A program made the position numbers and the translations under genes. A DNA stretch of 64,000 bases from Sulfolobus sp. A20 (GTDB taxonomy: Archaea; Thermoproteota; Thermoprotei_A; Sulfolobales; Sulfolobaceae): NCBI RefSeq assembly GCF_001719125.1, contig NZ_CP017006.1:930001-994000 (forward strand), written 5' to 3'. Each line of letters starts with the position of its first letter. Position 1 is the first letter of the stretch. The notes beneath the pieces are model-generated. The model worked only from the letters and a program-made list of their open reading frames with translations, was not told where the DNA came from and did not search any database. Below are positions 17,245 through 25,987 of the stretch, in pieces.

Positions 17245-19305
17245 ATGAAATTACCTAAATTTACCTTAATTCAAAAAATAGATTTACCCGGAGATGTTAA
17301 CTGTAACTTCGATTATGATTCGAAGGGAAATCCAGAACTGCTATGTGATGCCATTAAACAGCCGACAATTAATATTGAAAATAATCAAATAAATCAGTCC
17401 GATGATGAATGGATAATAAAAAGAGGTAACAAAGCAATTTCATTATACAAGGGAAATGAGAATGTAGTCATAGATGAGAGTTCCAATAATGTAATAGATT
17501 ATGTTTTCTTTGATAATAAGATCTATCCAATCTATTTCAAAAATGGGAAATATATATTTAATGGCAATGAATATGAAAAATATATTTTTTATAATGCTAG
17601 AAAGATATTTCTAAATAAAGATAAAGTGGAAATATATTACAAGGGTAATAGAATTGAAATAGAAAATGGGAGAAAACTCTATTTATCAAAAAACTATATT
17701 TCTATAGTAAGAGATAATTTAACTGTCATAATAGATAAATTTAGTAATATAAATAAATTAAATATCACAGGGAAGTATCTGGGATATAATGAAATTTATG
17801 GGGATATTTTTTGGGAAGAAAAAGGGATCATAAAATCAGCTAGGAAGGGTACCTTAGGTATTTGTGTTGATGAGGTCCATCTAATTGGGGAATTTCAAGG
17901 TGGCTTGTTAATTATTTGTGGAGATAAACTGAAGTATTATTATAATTATGGTTGGAGAGAACTAAATTATTATGTGGAATCAGAGTTTTTTATCGCGTTA
18001 AGCAAAAGCTACATAGGTCTATTGGATAGCAACGGTAAATTAGCTATATATGATAATAGTTTTAGTAAGTTAATTGAATTCTCCAATGTAAGCAGTTTTA
18101 CTGTTGATAATAAAAAAATTTATATGATGTCAAAGAATGGAGTAATTGCATCAAGCCTATTATTAGAAAATTATAAACCATTTAGGGTCATAAACTCACA
18201 TAACTCCTTCCAATCCCCGGTAACTATCAATATAGATAATGGATATTGGCAGGATATCCATATTGAAAACGGTCAGATAATTAACATCAAAGATGAAGAG
18301 GGCAGTTCAAAACTAATTTATATTGAGCCATATGAATTTAGGAAAGGAAATCTAAATCTACATCTAGGAAATTTGTTCTTTTCTACTTCCCTCATACTTA
18401 ACTATTCTTCTGATGAACCACATATAGAGTTTGTAGATGGGAAAATTTTTTTGGCTACCAAAGGTGGCAAATTAATTAAGTATCCAGATAAAAATGCAAT
18501 ATTAGTCGGTGTTATAAGGTTTGCAATTCCAACTAAGGTTGAAGCTAATATCTCCATAAACGTAGCAGACGTAGTATATAATATTAAGTTAGAGGATGAA
18601 AAGGTAGGAGAGAAAAAGGTTGAAATCCCATTGAATTTATATCAAAGTATGGATAAATTACCGATAAAGATAAATGTCTATGTTTGGCGCAAATTAATCG
18701 ACTCTTTTGAATTTTTGTTACCAATAGTAGTCATAAGCGATAATGACCATAATAAACTTGTAGAAGAAGTAAGAATTATTGATAATAGCCTATATAAGCG
18801 AGTATTGTTGAAACGAAATCAGTTTTTCGAATGGGAAGAGATATACGTGCATCCAGCTGATTATAAAGGTGTAATAGTGGAAAAAGAGGGGAATGTTATT
18901 GATCTCGATGGTAGCAAAATAGCAGTTGAAAAGGGTTATAAAATACATAAGGTTCAAAAAAATAATTATAGCAGAGAGTATTTAATATTCGGTATAGAGA
19001 ATCCTATTGAGGAAATAACATTGAATTATAATAAACATTCACTACTAATTCATGCTCAAATTAAAAAGGGCGTCCCGTTTGAAATAATATATGGAGTACA
19101 TTCTTATAGGGGAGTATCTGAAGGGGTTAGTAAGATATCGTTTCCAATAGAACCTACCTATAATTGTATAAAGATTAGAGCCTACTATTGGGGTTTTACA
19201 TGGGAAAAAGAATACTATTTCAACTCCTTACATACTTCTTTAATCTTAGGTTATAGAATCTCTAATCACTTAAAGGAAATTTTGCGTACTTTCGGCATTC
19301 AGTGA
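17245..19305 (+). CDS. upsX: UpsX, protein of the UV-inducible pilus locus
   Basis: The 686-aa protein is placed as UpsX by its position directly before the pilus ATPase gene. It has no signal peptide or clear membrane segment. The first 400 residues are strand-rich with repeated short units (for example IYYKGNRIEI), suggesting a beta-propeller-like fold, and are unusually rich in Asn, Lys and Ile. The C-terminal third has sandwich-like strands. Known UpsX proteins have no recognised homologue outside Sulfolobales and their role is unclear. ATG 17245 follows a TATA box closely. The next gene starts 28 bp after its stop. Confidence 0.78.
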   Translation: MKLPKFTLIQKIDLPGDVNCNFDYDSKGNPELLCDAIKQPTINIENNQINQSDDEWIIKRGNKAISLYKGNENVVIDESSNNVIDYVFFDNKIYPIYFKNGKYIFNGNEYEKYIFYNARKIFLNKDKVEIYYKGNRIEIENGRKLYLSKNYISIVRDNLTVIIDKFSNINKLNITGKYLGYNEIYGDIFWEEKGIIKSARKGTLGICVDEVHLIGEFQGGLLIICGDKLKYYYNYGWRELNYYVESEFFIALSKSYIGLLDSNGKLAIYDNSFSKLIEFSNVSSFTVDNKKIYMMSKNGVIASSLLLENYKPFRVINSHNSFQSPVTINIDNGYWQDIHIENGQIINIKDEEGSSKLIYIEPYEFRKGNLNLHLGNLFFSTSLILNYSSDEPHIEFVDGKIFLATKGGKLIKYPDKNAILVGVIRFAIPTKVEANISINVADVVYNIKLEDEKVGEKKVEIPLNLYQSMDKLPIKINVYVWRKLIDSFEFLLPIVVISDNDHNKLVEEVRIIDNSLYKRVLLKRNQFFEWEEIYVHPADYKGVIVEKEGNVIDLDGSKIAVEKGYKIHKVQKNNYSREYLIFGIENPIEEITLNYNKHSLLIHAQIKKGVPFEIIYGVHSYRGVSEGVSKISFPIEPTYNCIKIRAYYWGFTWEKEYYFNSLHTSLILGYRISNHLKEILRTFGIQ
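19288..19293 (+). promoter_or_regulatory. UV-response hexamer ACTTTC before upsE
   Basis: ACTTTC lies inside the last codons of upsX, 41-46 bp before the upsE start, and is followed by an AT-rich stretch (CTTTTATTATAA, 19312-19323). It matches ANTTTC exactly, so upsE may have its own UV-responsive promoter besides read-through from upsX. Confidence 0.5.
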
Positions 19306-19333
19306 GTCTAACTTTTATTATAACATATATCTG

Positions 19334-20755
19334 ATGAAAATTCTTCAAGAGTACTCAGTCCTAAACGCGAAGGTAATTATATATGAGGAGAACGGTATTG
19401 GGTATTATAAAGTAATTGAGCCAAGTCTAAATGAAAATGAGATTAGATTATTACAAGAGGTAATAGATTACATTTATTCATTTCCAACAGTCTCTAGCGC
19501 AGAAGATATATTACTAAAATTCTTCAAAGAAAAGGGGGTAGATGATCAAAACGTAATAGAAAGGATAATGTACTTTATAAGAAAAAAGATAACTTATGAG
19601 GATCTCCTGGTTCCCATGTCAGACCCTTACGTCGAGGAAATTGAGTGTAAGGGTTTCTCATATCCTATAACTATAGTTCATAGAGAGGTAACACGGTTCC
19701 CAAGGCTTTATACAAACATTGTTTTTAAAACTGAAGACGAAGTCATTAGGATAATAGAGAAGTTAGCAAGTAAAGCAGATCGTTCAGTCAATATTGCTAG
19801 GCCATATTTAGAATTCTCTTTACCAGAAGGACATAGGGTTGCTGTGACCGTTTCTAGGGAAATATCCTTGCCAGGCTCAACGATAGACATAAGAAAATTC
19901 CCGTTGAAGCCTATAAGTCCTATTTCACTAGTTAAAAATAATTCTATGAGTCCACTTCTATTATCATATATATGGTTTTTACTGGACTATAAGCCTTTTA
20001 TTCTAATAACAGGATCTACCGGATCTGGAAAAACTACGCTATTAAACGCAATATTAAGTATGGTTAACCCTTTTTATAAGATAATTACTATTGAAGATAC
20101 ACCAGAAATCAATCTGTTTCATGATAACTGGATAAGACTTTTTGCTAGACAGTCACTATTTTCACAATTTGAAGTATCATTAATGGATTTGGCTAAGCTT
20201 TCACTAAGATATAGACCGGATTATCTAGTTATAGGTGAAGTAAGAGGTAAAGAAATTGAAGCTCTAGTCCATGCTTCAGCTTCCGGCCATGGCTCACTAG
20301 CTACTTTCCATGCAGGAAGTCCTCAAGAAACCTTAACTAGGCTGACTAGCCTTCTTAATAAGGACATAACTAAACTTTTTATTCAGAATTTGTGGAATAT
20401 AATAGTTCTTGGTTCAATAAGAGATGAAAATAATAACATAAGGAGGATAGTTAAGGCAGTTTATGAGTTAGAATATAATAATAACAAATTGAAATTCTTG
20501 AAAATTTTTAAGTGGTCTTATATAAATAATTCATTTATTCCTATGAATGCAGAAGAGCTGTTTAAAAGATCATACAAGTTAAAGTATATTTCTAAAGTTT
20601 ATGAGATACACTCGAAAGAGATAATTAATGAGATAAGCCGTAGAGCTCAATTCATTAATAATTTAGTAAATGAAGAGGTTTTTGATTTAGAAGAATTAAA
20701 TTCTTATTTGAGAAAATTCTATATAGGTGACGAGAATGAAATTGAAAATAAATAA
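19334..20755 (+). CDS. upsE: UpsE, pilus assembly secretion ATPase (GspE/VirB11 family)
   Basis: The 473-aa cytoplasmic ATPase drives assembly of UV-induced type IV pili. In order it shows an N-terminal helical domain, an Asp box ITIEDTPE (residues 251-258), the Walker A motif GSTGSGKT (227-234), Walker B YLVIGEVRG (297-305) and the His box HASASGHGSLATFHA (313-327). All catalytic motifs are intact. Length is typical for archaeal pilus ATPases. Its end overlaps upsF, so the two are surely co-transcribed. It works with the membrane protein UpsF on pilins UpsA and UpsB. Confidence 0.93.
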   Translation: MKILQEYSVLNAKVIIYEENGIGYYKVIEPSLNENEIRLLQEVIDYIYSFPTVSSAEDILLKFFKEKGVDDQNVIERIMYFIRKKITYEDLLVPMSDPYVEEIECKGFSYPITIVHREVTRFPRLYTNIVFKTEDEVIRIIEKLASKADRSVNIARPYLEFSLPEGHRVAVTVSREISLPGSTIDIRKFPLKPISPISLVKNNSMSPLLLSYIWFLLDYKPFILITGSTGSGKTTLLNAILSMVNPFYKIITIEDTPEINLFHDNWIRLFARQSLFSQFEVSLMDLAKLSLRYRPDYLVIGEVRGKEIEALVHASASGHGSLATFHAGSPQETLTRLTSLLNKDITKLFIQNLWNIIVLGSIRDENNNIRRIVKAVYELEYNNNKLKFLKIFKWSYINNSFIPMNAEELFKRSYKLKYISKVYEIHSKEIINEISRRAQFINNLVNEEVFDLEELNSYLRKFYIGDENEIENK

Positions 20756-22265
20756 TATAAGTAAAATTTTTGATAAATTATCTATAATATATCTATATTA
20801 TAATAAAATTAATCAGAATATTTTATATTATGGTGATGATATCAACAAGACTAGTAAAAATTATAGAAAGCTTCTATTCTTAATTCCACTTATCACTATA
20901 ATTTCCATTTTAATTTCTATGAAAATTAGTATTTATTTTATTTTGATCAATTTTATAAATATATTTATTTATCTGTATCCAATAATCATTACCGAAGTAA
21001 AGAAGAATGAGCAAAAAAAGGCCATAGAAGACGAGCTGATAGTGTTTCTATTATTTGCATATATAAACAGCTTCTTAGGAAAAAGCTTGTATAAGACTTT
21101 TGAAGAAATAAGTAACTCAGTGGTCTTTAAAGGACTTAAAAAGGAGGCAGCACTATTAGTCAAAGAAGTAGAGGTCTTAGGCAAGTCGTCCATTTTAGCT
21201 ATCGAGAGTAGGGCTAGGGTTCATAAGAACGATTCCTTAGGAAAAGTTTACTCCACATACTTAGCTGGTGAAAACATAGGAATATCATTGCAGGAAAGGA
21301 TTAGGGATCTTATTGAGGAGAGTTTAGATAATCTAAAATCCTCCCTTGAAAGTTATGTTAATAGAGCTAACGACATTGTTGAAATATTATTTATGTTATA
21401 TTTGGTTACTCCCATGGTATTACTAGCATTTCAATTTATATCATCATCAATTAATTTATTTATGTTGTTAATACCATTATTCTTTTCACCGGGTATTTAT
21501 TTGATGATAACTTTGTCACAACCCAATGTGGGATATAACGTGGCTTTAACAACCAAGGAGAAGCTTATACTTTTGTGTCTTCCGTTAGCGATAGGTCTTC
21601 TACTCTTACGTATAAATCTACTTTATGATATTATTATAGTTTATGCATTATTTACTATATTTACATTTTTCGTGTATAATCGTATAAAAAGTAGCGATGA
21701 TATACTTCATACTATGCCGAATATTTTATCTGATATTGCGGATTATGTCAAATTAGGCTATGGTGTAAGAAATTCTCTGCTTAAATTAAATGAGAAGAAC
21801 TTAGACACTAAAACGACTAAATTTATTGGGAAGGTAAAGGAATTAGTAAAAAGAGATCTGCCCTTAACTCGCCTTAACACTAACAGCTGGGTTTTGAATG
21901 CCGTGCTAGAATTCTTAGATAATTTAGAAAAGAAAGGATATGCTGATAGTTTTATCTTTAAGGAGATTTCAATTCTTATAGGTAATTATATAACGTTAAG
22001 AGAGAAGATATTACGAAATCTTCAACTGTTTAATTCATTATCCATAGCTACACCATTTTTACTCTATTTTGCTTTTGACGTTTTATCTAAAATAAAGAGT
22101 GTGGGTAATCTTGATCCAATAGTTGCGATATATAGTATAGTATTAGGTATAATATATGCTAAATTATCTAGGTTTACTATATTTAATTTCCCATTATTTC
22201 TTCTCTTGGCAATATCTTTATCTATAATAATATTTTTAGGTGGTCTATTCATGAATTTTTTATAG
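20736..22265 (+). CDS. upsF: UpsF, pilus assembly membrane protein (TadC/GspF family)
   Basis: The product of about 509 aa is the membrane platform of the ups pilus. It has an N-terminal hydrophobic pair (residues 40-85), a cytoplasmic helical T2SF domain, a central group of helices (about 215-310), a second cytoplasmic domain, and C-terminal helices (from about 425). This duplicated layout is usual for archaeal TadC-like proteins. GTG 20727 and ATG 20736 are both possible; I use the ATG. It overlaps upsE by 20 bp. Confidence 0.9.
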   Translation: MKLKINNISKIFDKLSIIYLYYNKINQNILYYGDDINKTSKNYRKLLFLIPLITIISILISMKISIYFILINFINIFIYLYPIIITEVKKNEQKKAIEDELIVFLLFAYINSFLGKSLYKTFEEISNSVVFKGLKKEAALLVKEVEVLGKSSILAIESRARVHKNDSLGKVYSTYLAGENIGISLQERIRDLIEESLDNLKSSLESYVNRANDIVEILFMLYLVTPMVLLAFQFISSSINLFMLLIPLFFSPGIYLMITLSQPNVGYNVALTTKEKLILLCLPLAIGLLLLRINLLYDIIIVYALFTIFTFFVYNRIKSSDDILHTMPNILSDIADYVKLGYGVRNSLLKLNEKNLDTKTTKFIGKVKELVKRDLPLTRLNTNSWVLNAVLEFLDNLEKKGYADSFIFKEISILIGNYITLREKILRNLQLFNSLSIATPFLLYFAFDVLSKIKSVGNLDPIVAIYSIVLGIIYAKLSRFTIFNFPLFLLLAISLSIIIFLGGLFMNFL

Positions 22266-22285
22266 ATCGGGATTACTTCGACAAT

Positions 22286-22291
22286 ACTTTC
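22286..22291 (+). promoter_or_regulatory. UV-response hexamer ACTTTC before upsA
   Basis: ACTTTC is 50-55 bp before the upsA ATG. TATAAAAT (22312-22319) lies between, at the right place for a leaderless upsA transcript. The hexamer fits separate strong UV induction of the pilin genes. Confidence 0.5.
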
Positions 22292-22340
22292 ACTTTACTG
22301 ACTATAATTAATATAAAATTATAGTGTTAGGTGCAGTATA

Positions 22341-22784
22341 ATGTATAGGAGGACTAAGACTAAAAAAGCTCTTTCCTCTATCCTAGGAACTGTAATAGTG
22401 TTAGCGATAACTCTAGTTTTAGGAAGTCTACTTTATGCATATGCTAGTGGGATGTTTAGCTCTTTGACACAAAATGCAAATCTTCAAGCACAGCTAAATA
22501 TACTAGTAAATCCTAGCAATAATGAAGCTTACTTACAATATTATATAACTAATGTAGGAAATACTCAAATATATATTGAAAGTATAAGTATTATAAACGG
22601 CTCTACTAAGTTTTCTCCATCATTCGCCCCGACACTTTTGCAACCTGGTCAATCTATACAAAACGTAACCCTAATTGATGGACAAATAATAGCAGGTCAA
22701 TATTATACTGTGGTTATTAGCGGGCATTTACCTAATGGTAAACCATACAGTATAGTTCAGAACGTATTGGCCTCTATTGCTTAG
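22341..22784 (+). CDS. upsA: UpsA, major pilin subunit
   Basis: The 147-aa prepilin starts with a basic class III signal peptide, MYRRTKTKKA, cut by PibD before LSSILG, followed by the hydrophobic assembly helix (about residues 12-34) that forms the pilus core. The rest is a strand-rich, Asn/Ser/Thr-rich head with several N-x-S/T glycosylation sites. UpsA and UpsB form the UV-induced pili that aggregate cells of one species. A TATA box and UV hexamer lie upstream. UpsB follows after 9 bp. Confidence 0.9.
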   Translation: MYRRTKTKKALSSILGTVIVLAITLVLGSLLYAYASGMFSSLTQNANLQAQLNILVNPSNNEAYLQYYITNVGNTQIYIESISIINGSTKFSPSFAPTLLQPGQSIQNVTLIDGQIIAGQYYTVVISGHLPNGKPYSIVQNVLASIA

Positions 22785-22799
22785 CAAGGTAGATTGGAA

Positions 22800-23195
22800 A
22801 TGAAAGCTATTTCATCTATTTTTTCTACAATTATAGTCATTGTTATTACTTTATCACTTCTTTTGCCGTTATATTTGTATTTTTATAACGTATATAACAT
22901 AAATAAATCAAGTATAAATGTGAATTATGGCAATCTAGTTAATGAAATACAGACTAAAATTTCAGTAATTCCATTGAACTACACTTCTAGCGGAATATTG
23001 ATTTATAACTATGGCAACGTTCCAGCTATTATTACTGGTATAACTATTATGAATAGAACATATAACGTTAAATATACTGTTTATCCAGGAGAAATTGTAC
23101 GGTTTTCTTCAATATTGGGATCATCTTTTTATGTAGAGCCTAATTCGACTATTATTTTGCAAATTAATGATAATTATTACTACTACCAGATATAA
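22800..23195 (+). CDS. upsB: UpsB, second pilin subunit
   Basis: The product of about 131 aa has a very short class III signal (MKA before ISSIF) and an assembly helix (residues 5-27), then a small head with N-x-S/T sites (for example NYTSSG, NRTYN). ATG 22800 gives a better signal peptide than TTG 22794. It shares the upsA transcript. A T-rich stretch (AGTTTTTTATTTTT, from about 23208) just after the stop looks like a Sulfolobus terminator. Confidence 0.88.
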   Translation: MKAISSIFSTIIVIVITLSLLLPLYLYFYNVYNINKSSINVNYGNLVNEIQTKISVIPLNYTSSGILIYNYGNVPAIITGITIMNRTYNVKYTVYPGEIVRFSSILGSSFYVEPNSTIILQINDNYYYYQI

Positions 23196-23206
23196 TACAC
23201 TAATAA

Positions 23207-23220
23207 GTTTTTTATTTTTA
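23207..23220 (+). terminator. T-rich transcription end after upsB
   Basis: Runs of T after a weakly structured region are the usual archaeal termination signal. This one separates the pilin genes from the repair genes, whose own TATA-like DNA lies near 23300. Confidence 0.4.
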
Positions 23221-23329
23221 AAATTGGTACAACTTCGTATTGATAAAAAGTGTTTGATAGTAATGTATGCTAAAGACAGTTTTATCAAAGAATATATCAT
23301 TATTATCATTGAGTGTTTAGTGTATAAAT

Positions 23330-24031
23330 ATGACTTGTAAAGCCGATTTTGTATATTATAAATTGGAACGAGAATATACAATTAAGCCGGAAGAATATAT
23401 AGCGTATTATGTATGGCTTAAATATAAGGATTGTTTCAAAGTGCTTGTCTCGACTATACTTTCACAAAACTCCACTGATAAGTCTGCTCTAAAAGCCTAC
23501 ATGAATCTAGAAACGAACATAGGTGTTAATGTAATTAATTTAGCTGAATCTCCATTGAATTCGATAGAAGAATCAATAAAGGTTTCAGGTTTATACAAGA
23601 GCAAAGCTAAAAGGATAAAGGAGATCTCTAGCATATTATTAAATCAATATAAAGGAGATATCAATATCATTTTAGCTTCGCCTAACGCTAGAGAAGTTCT
23701 ATTAAGCTTCAATGGTATAGGGGAAAAAACTGCAGATGTTGTCTTGTTGACTTGTAAAGGAGAAAGAGTTTTTCCTGTAGATACTCATATTTCTAGAGTA
23801 ACTAAAAGGCTAGGTCTAGTCTCTATCAGTTCAAAATATAGAGAAATATCACAGGCCTTAATGAATTACTTCTCCAATTATGATTTTTTAAAGCTTCATC
23901 ATTTGTTAATAGCTCATGGTAGAACAGTTTGTAAGGCGAAAAAACCTTTATGTCAGATATGCGTAATTAAGGAATGCTGTGAATACTACTCGAATAGAGC
24001 CAGAAAATCCGAAAAATCTAGTACCACATGA
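23330..24031 (+). CDS. nth: Endonuclease III-type DNA glycosylase
   Basis: The 233-aa enzyme removes oxidised bases and cuts the abasic site. The helix-hairpin-helix FNGIGEKTADVVLL (about residues 127-140) contains the catalytic Lys, and the catalytic Asp lies in FPVDTHISRV. The C-terminal Cys pattern CKAKKPLCQICVIKECC fits the C-x6-C-x2-C-x5-C iron-sulfur cluster. Endonuclease III genes follow the ups pilin genes throughout Sulfolobales, implying repair during DNA exchange. It overlaps the ParB-like gene by 53 bp. Confidence 0.88.
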   Translation: MTCKADFVYYKLEREYTIKPEEYIAYYVWLKYKDCFKVLVSTILSQNSTDKSALKAYMNLETNIGVNVINLAESPLNSIEESIKVSGLYKSKAKRIKEISSILLNQYKGDINIILASPNAREVLLSFNGIGEKTADVVLLTCKGERVFPVDTHISRVTKRLGLVSISSKYREISQALMNYFSNYDFLKLHHLLIAHGRTVCKAKKPLCQICVIKECCEYYSNRARKSEKSSTT

Positions 24032-24563
24032 GGATGTTCTCGTCGAGAAAGTGATGAACATAACACTTAGCATACGAAAATTCAGAGTGATCAAACCAAT
24101 CATCGTAGATGAGAATACTTATGTAATATTAGATGGACATCATAGGCATAAAGCGTCTCTATTAATTTCATTAAGAAGAATACCTGTAATATATGTGAAA
24201 TATAATTCTCCCGGCATTAATGTAGATATTTGGTATAGAAGGTTCTCAAACCCGTCATTAGCTAAAAGCATAATTTCTTCATTAGCATCTGAAGGGAAGG
24301 TCTGCGCAAAATTTGATAATATCAGAGTGTGTGATAACTCTACTTATAAATTGTATTGGAAATTAGAATCAATAGAGAGGTTCATTTTTAATTTGGGAAT
24401 AAGAACAGAAAAGGGAATATCTGGTGATTTAATACCACCTCCATTAGAGAAAGAAGAGATAATTAATATTGCTAATAAAGGATTAAGATTTCCTCCTAAG
24501 ACATCAAGACATACGTATGCATTTATTATACCCCAGTTTCATCTATCTATAGATGATATTTGA
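23979..24563 (+). CDS. ParB/SerK-like protein of the ups locus
   Basis: The 194-aa protein has a ParB-N/sulfiredoxin-like domain: PKNLVPHEDVLVEKV, then KPIIVDENTYVILDGHHRHKAS (residues 42-63), with the DGHHR motif shared by ParB nucleases and archaeal free-serine kinase SerK. The second half is helical with GISGDLIPPPLEKEE. Named ParB-like in ups literature; kinase activity toward serine is a fair alternative. GTG 23979 is kept because later starts would remove the first domain strand. It overlaps its neighbours on both sides, so the four genes form one transcript. Confidence 0.72.
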   Translation: MNTTRIEPENPKNLVPHEDVLVEKVMNITLSIRKFRVIKPIIVDENTYVILDGHHRHKASLLISLRRIPVIYVKYNSPGINVDIWYRRFSNPSLAKSIISSLASEGKVCAKFDNIRVCDNSTYKLYWKLESIERFIFNLGIRTEKGISGDLIPPPLEKEEIINIANKGLRFPPKTSRHTYAFIIPQFHLSIDDI

Positions 24564-25947
24564 TATTATCATTAACGTAGTAGTACTTATAATACCGTTT
24601 TTAGTGATATTAAATCAGATTATCCTATATATTTTTGGAAGAAGCTATCCAGATCTAGGAGATATAATTAGTAATAGTGATACAAATAGTTCTGTCTCCC
24701 TACCTAAATTATCAATAATAGTACCTACGAAAGGTGAGAAGATTGATATAATACAAGGTCTTATAGACAATTTGTATAAGGCGAACTGGGATAAGAATAA
24801 ACTAGAAATTATTATTGTATCCGATGATAATGAGCAATATTTTGAAGAGTTAGTTTCAAAGTTGTACGTGCCGAAAGGGCTAGAAGTCAAACTGTATAGA
24901 AGGGAAGAAAGACTTGGTTATAAGAGTGGTGCCCTTTTATATGGATTTAGAAAAAGTACTGGCGACCTAATTTTAACATTAGATGTTGATGCTAGGATAA
25001 GCGAGGACTCATTAATAAAAGCCTATTATCAGATGTTAAAGTTTGGCTGTGACGCAATAACGATGGAATGGCACGGTTATTCAGAGAATAAGAATTCTTC
25101 TTTAGCTAGAGCTTTAATGGTTTCTACGGTTATAACTAGTAAATCTATCCTCAGAGGAAGGGATAGACTTGGCTTAAAAGTTATGCCTATTGGATGCGGT
25201 ACAATTTATAAGAGAAAAATTCTAGAAGACGTAGGAGGATGGGATTATAGAATGATTCAAGACGATTACGAGCTAGGAGCTAGGTTAATTAAATTAGGAT
25301 GTAAAATATGTTCTTCATCCTCTCCGGTTTTTGTAGAAGTCCCCGATAATTTAATCTCATTTTATATTCAACAGACACGATGGGCTATGGGCACTATGGA
25401 GGTTCTAGTAAATAGGTTTTATCATATCATAAATAGCAAGGCTAAACTATATCAAAAAATAGAAATAATAATTTATCTATCGCAATATATTCCAATAATA
25501 CTAACATTCATTGGTGGTTTAGCACTGGCTATCGCTTCTTTTACGAATTTCAACATAAATCTTAGTTTGCCTATCTTAGCAATATGGGTTTCAGCCTTAG
25601 TAGCTTATGCTTACATATTTATTAAAGCGTCGGTTAAAATGGGAATCAGTATCGTAAAAAGCCTTCAAGCATTAGGAAGACTATCTGCTTATACTGTAGG
25701 AATATCTCCGTATTTATTGGTAAGTACTATTAAAGCATTTAGCAAGTCCAGGACATACGTGGTTACGCCTAAAGGTACACGAGTTAGGAATAATAAGATA
25801 GGATTACCTATTTTATTCTTCGGAATCATATTTATATTTTCCTCCATAATATACTTCATGAGAGGAGATATAATAAACTCTATTTGGTTACTTTATTATT
25901 CTATAGGATATCTATATACGTTCATAGCATTTGTAAAGGGATTATGA
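24553..25947 (+). CDS. GT2-family membrane glycosyltransferase
   Basis: The 464-aa enzyme has an N-terminal membrane helix, a GT-A domain with IIVPTKGE (residues 55-62), the DxD-type LTLDVDARIS near residue 139, IQDDYELGARL, and QTRWAMG (about 276-282, a Q/RxxRW motif), then about four C-terminal helices. These are features of processive or dolichol-linked GT2 enzymes. It is conserved with the ups cluster and could modify the pilins or the surface glycans used for species recognition. Substrate not shown. The gene overlaps the ParB-like gene by 11 bp. Confidence 0.82.
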   Translation: MIFDIIINVVVLIIPFLVILNQIILYIFGRSYPDLGDIISNSDTNSSVSLPKLSIIVPTKGEKIDIIQGLIDNLYKANWDKNKLEIIIVSDDNEQYFEELVSKLYVPKGLEVKLYRREERLGYKSGALLYGFRKSTGDLILTLDVDARISEDSLIKAYYQMLKFGCDAITMEWHGYSENKNSSLARALMVSTVITSKSILRGRDRLGLKVMPIGCGTIYKRKILEDVGGWDYRMIQDDYELGARLIKLGCKICSSSSPVFVEVPDNLISFYIQQTRWAMGTMEVLVNRFYHIINSKAKLYQKIEIIIYLSQYIPIILTFIGGLALAIASFTNFNINLSLPILAIWVSALVAYAYIFIKASVKMGISIVKSLQALGRLSAYTVGISPYLLVSTIKAFSKSRTYVVTPKGTRVRNNKIGLPILFFGIIFIFSSIIYFMRGDIINSIWLLYYSIGYLYTFIAFVKGL

Positions 25948-25987
25948 AAGAAGTGTTTTTAAAGGTCCGAATGAATTTCATAACAAG

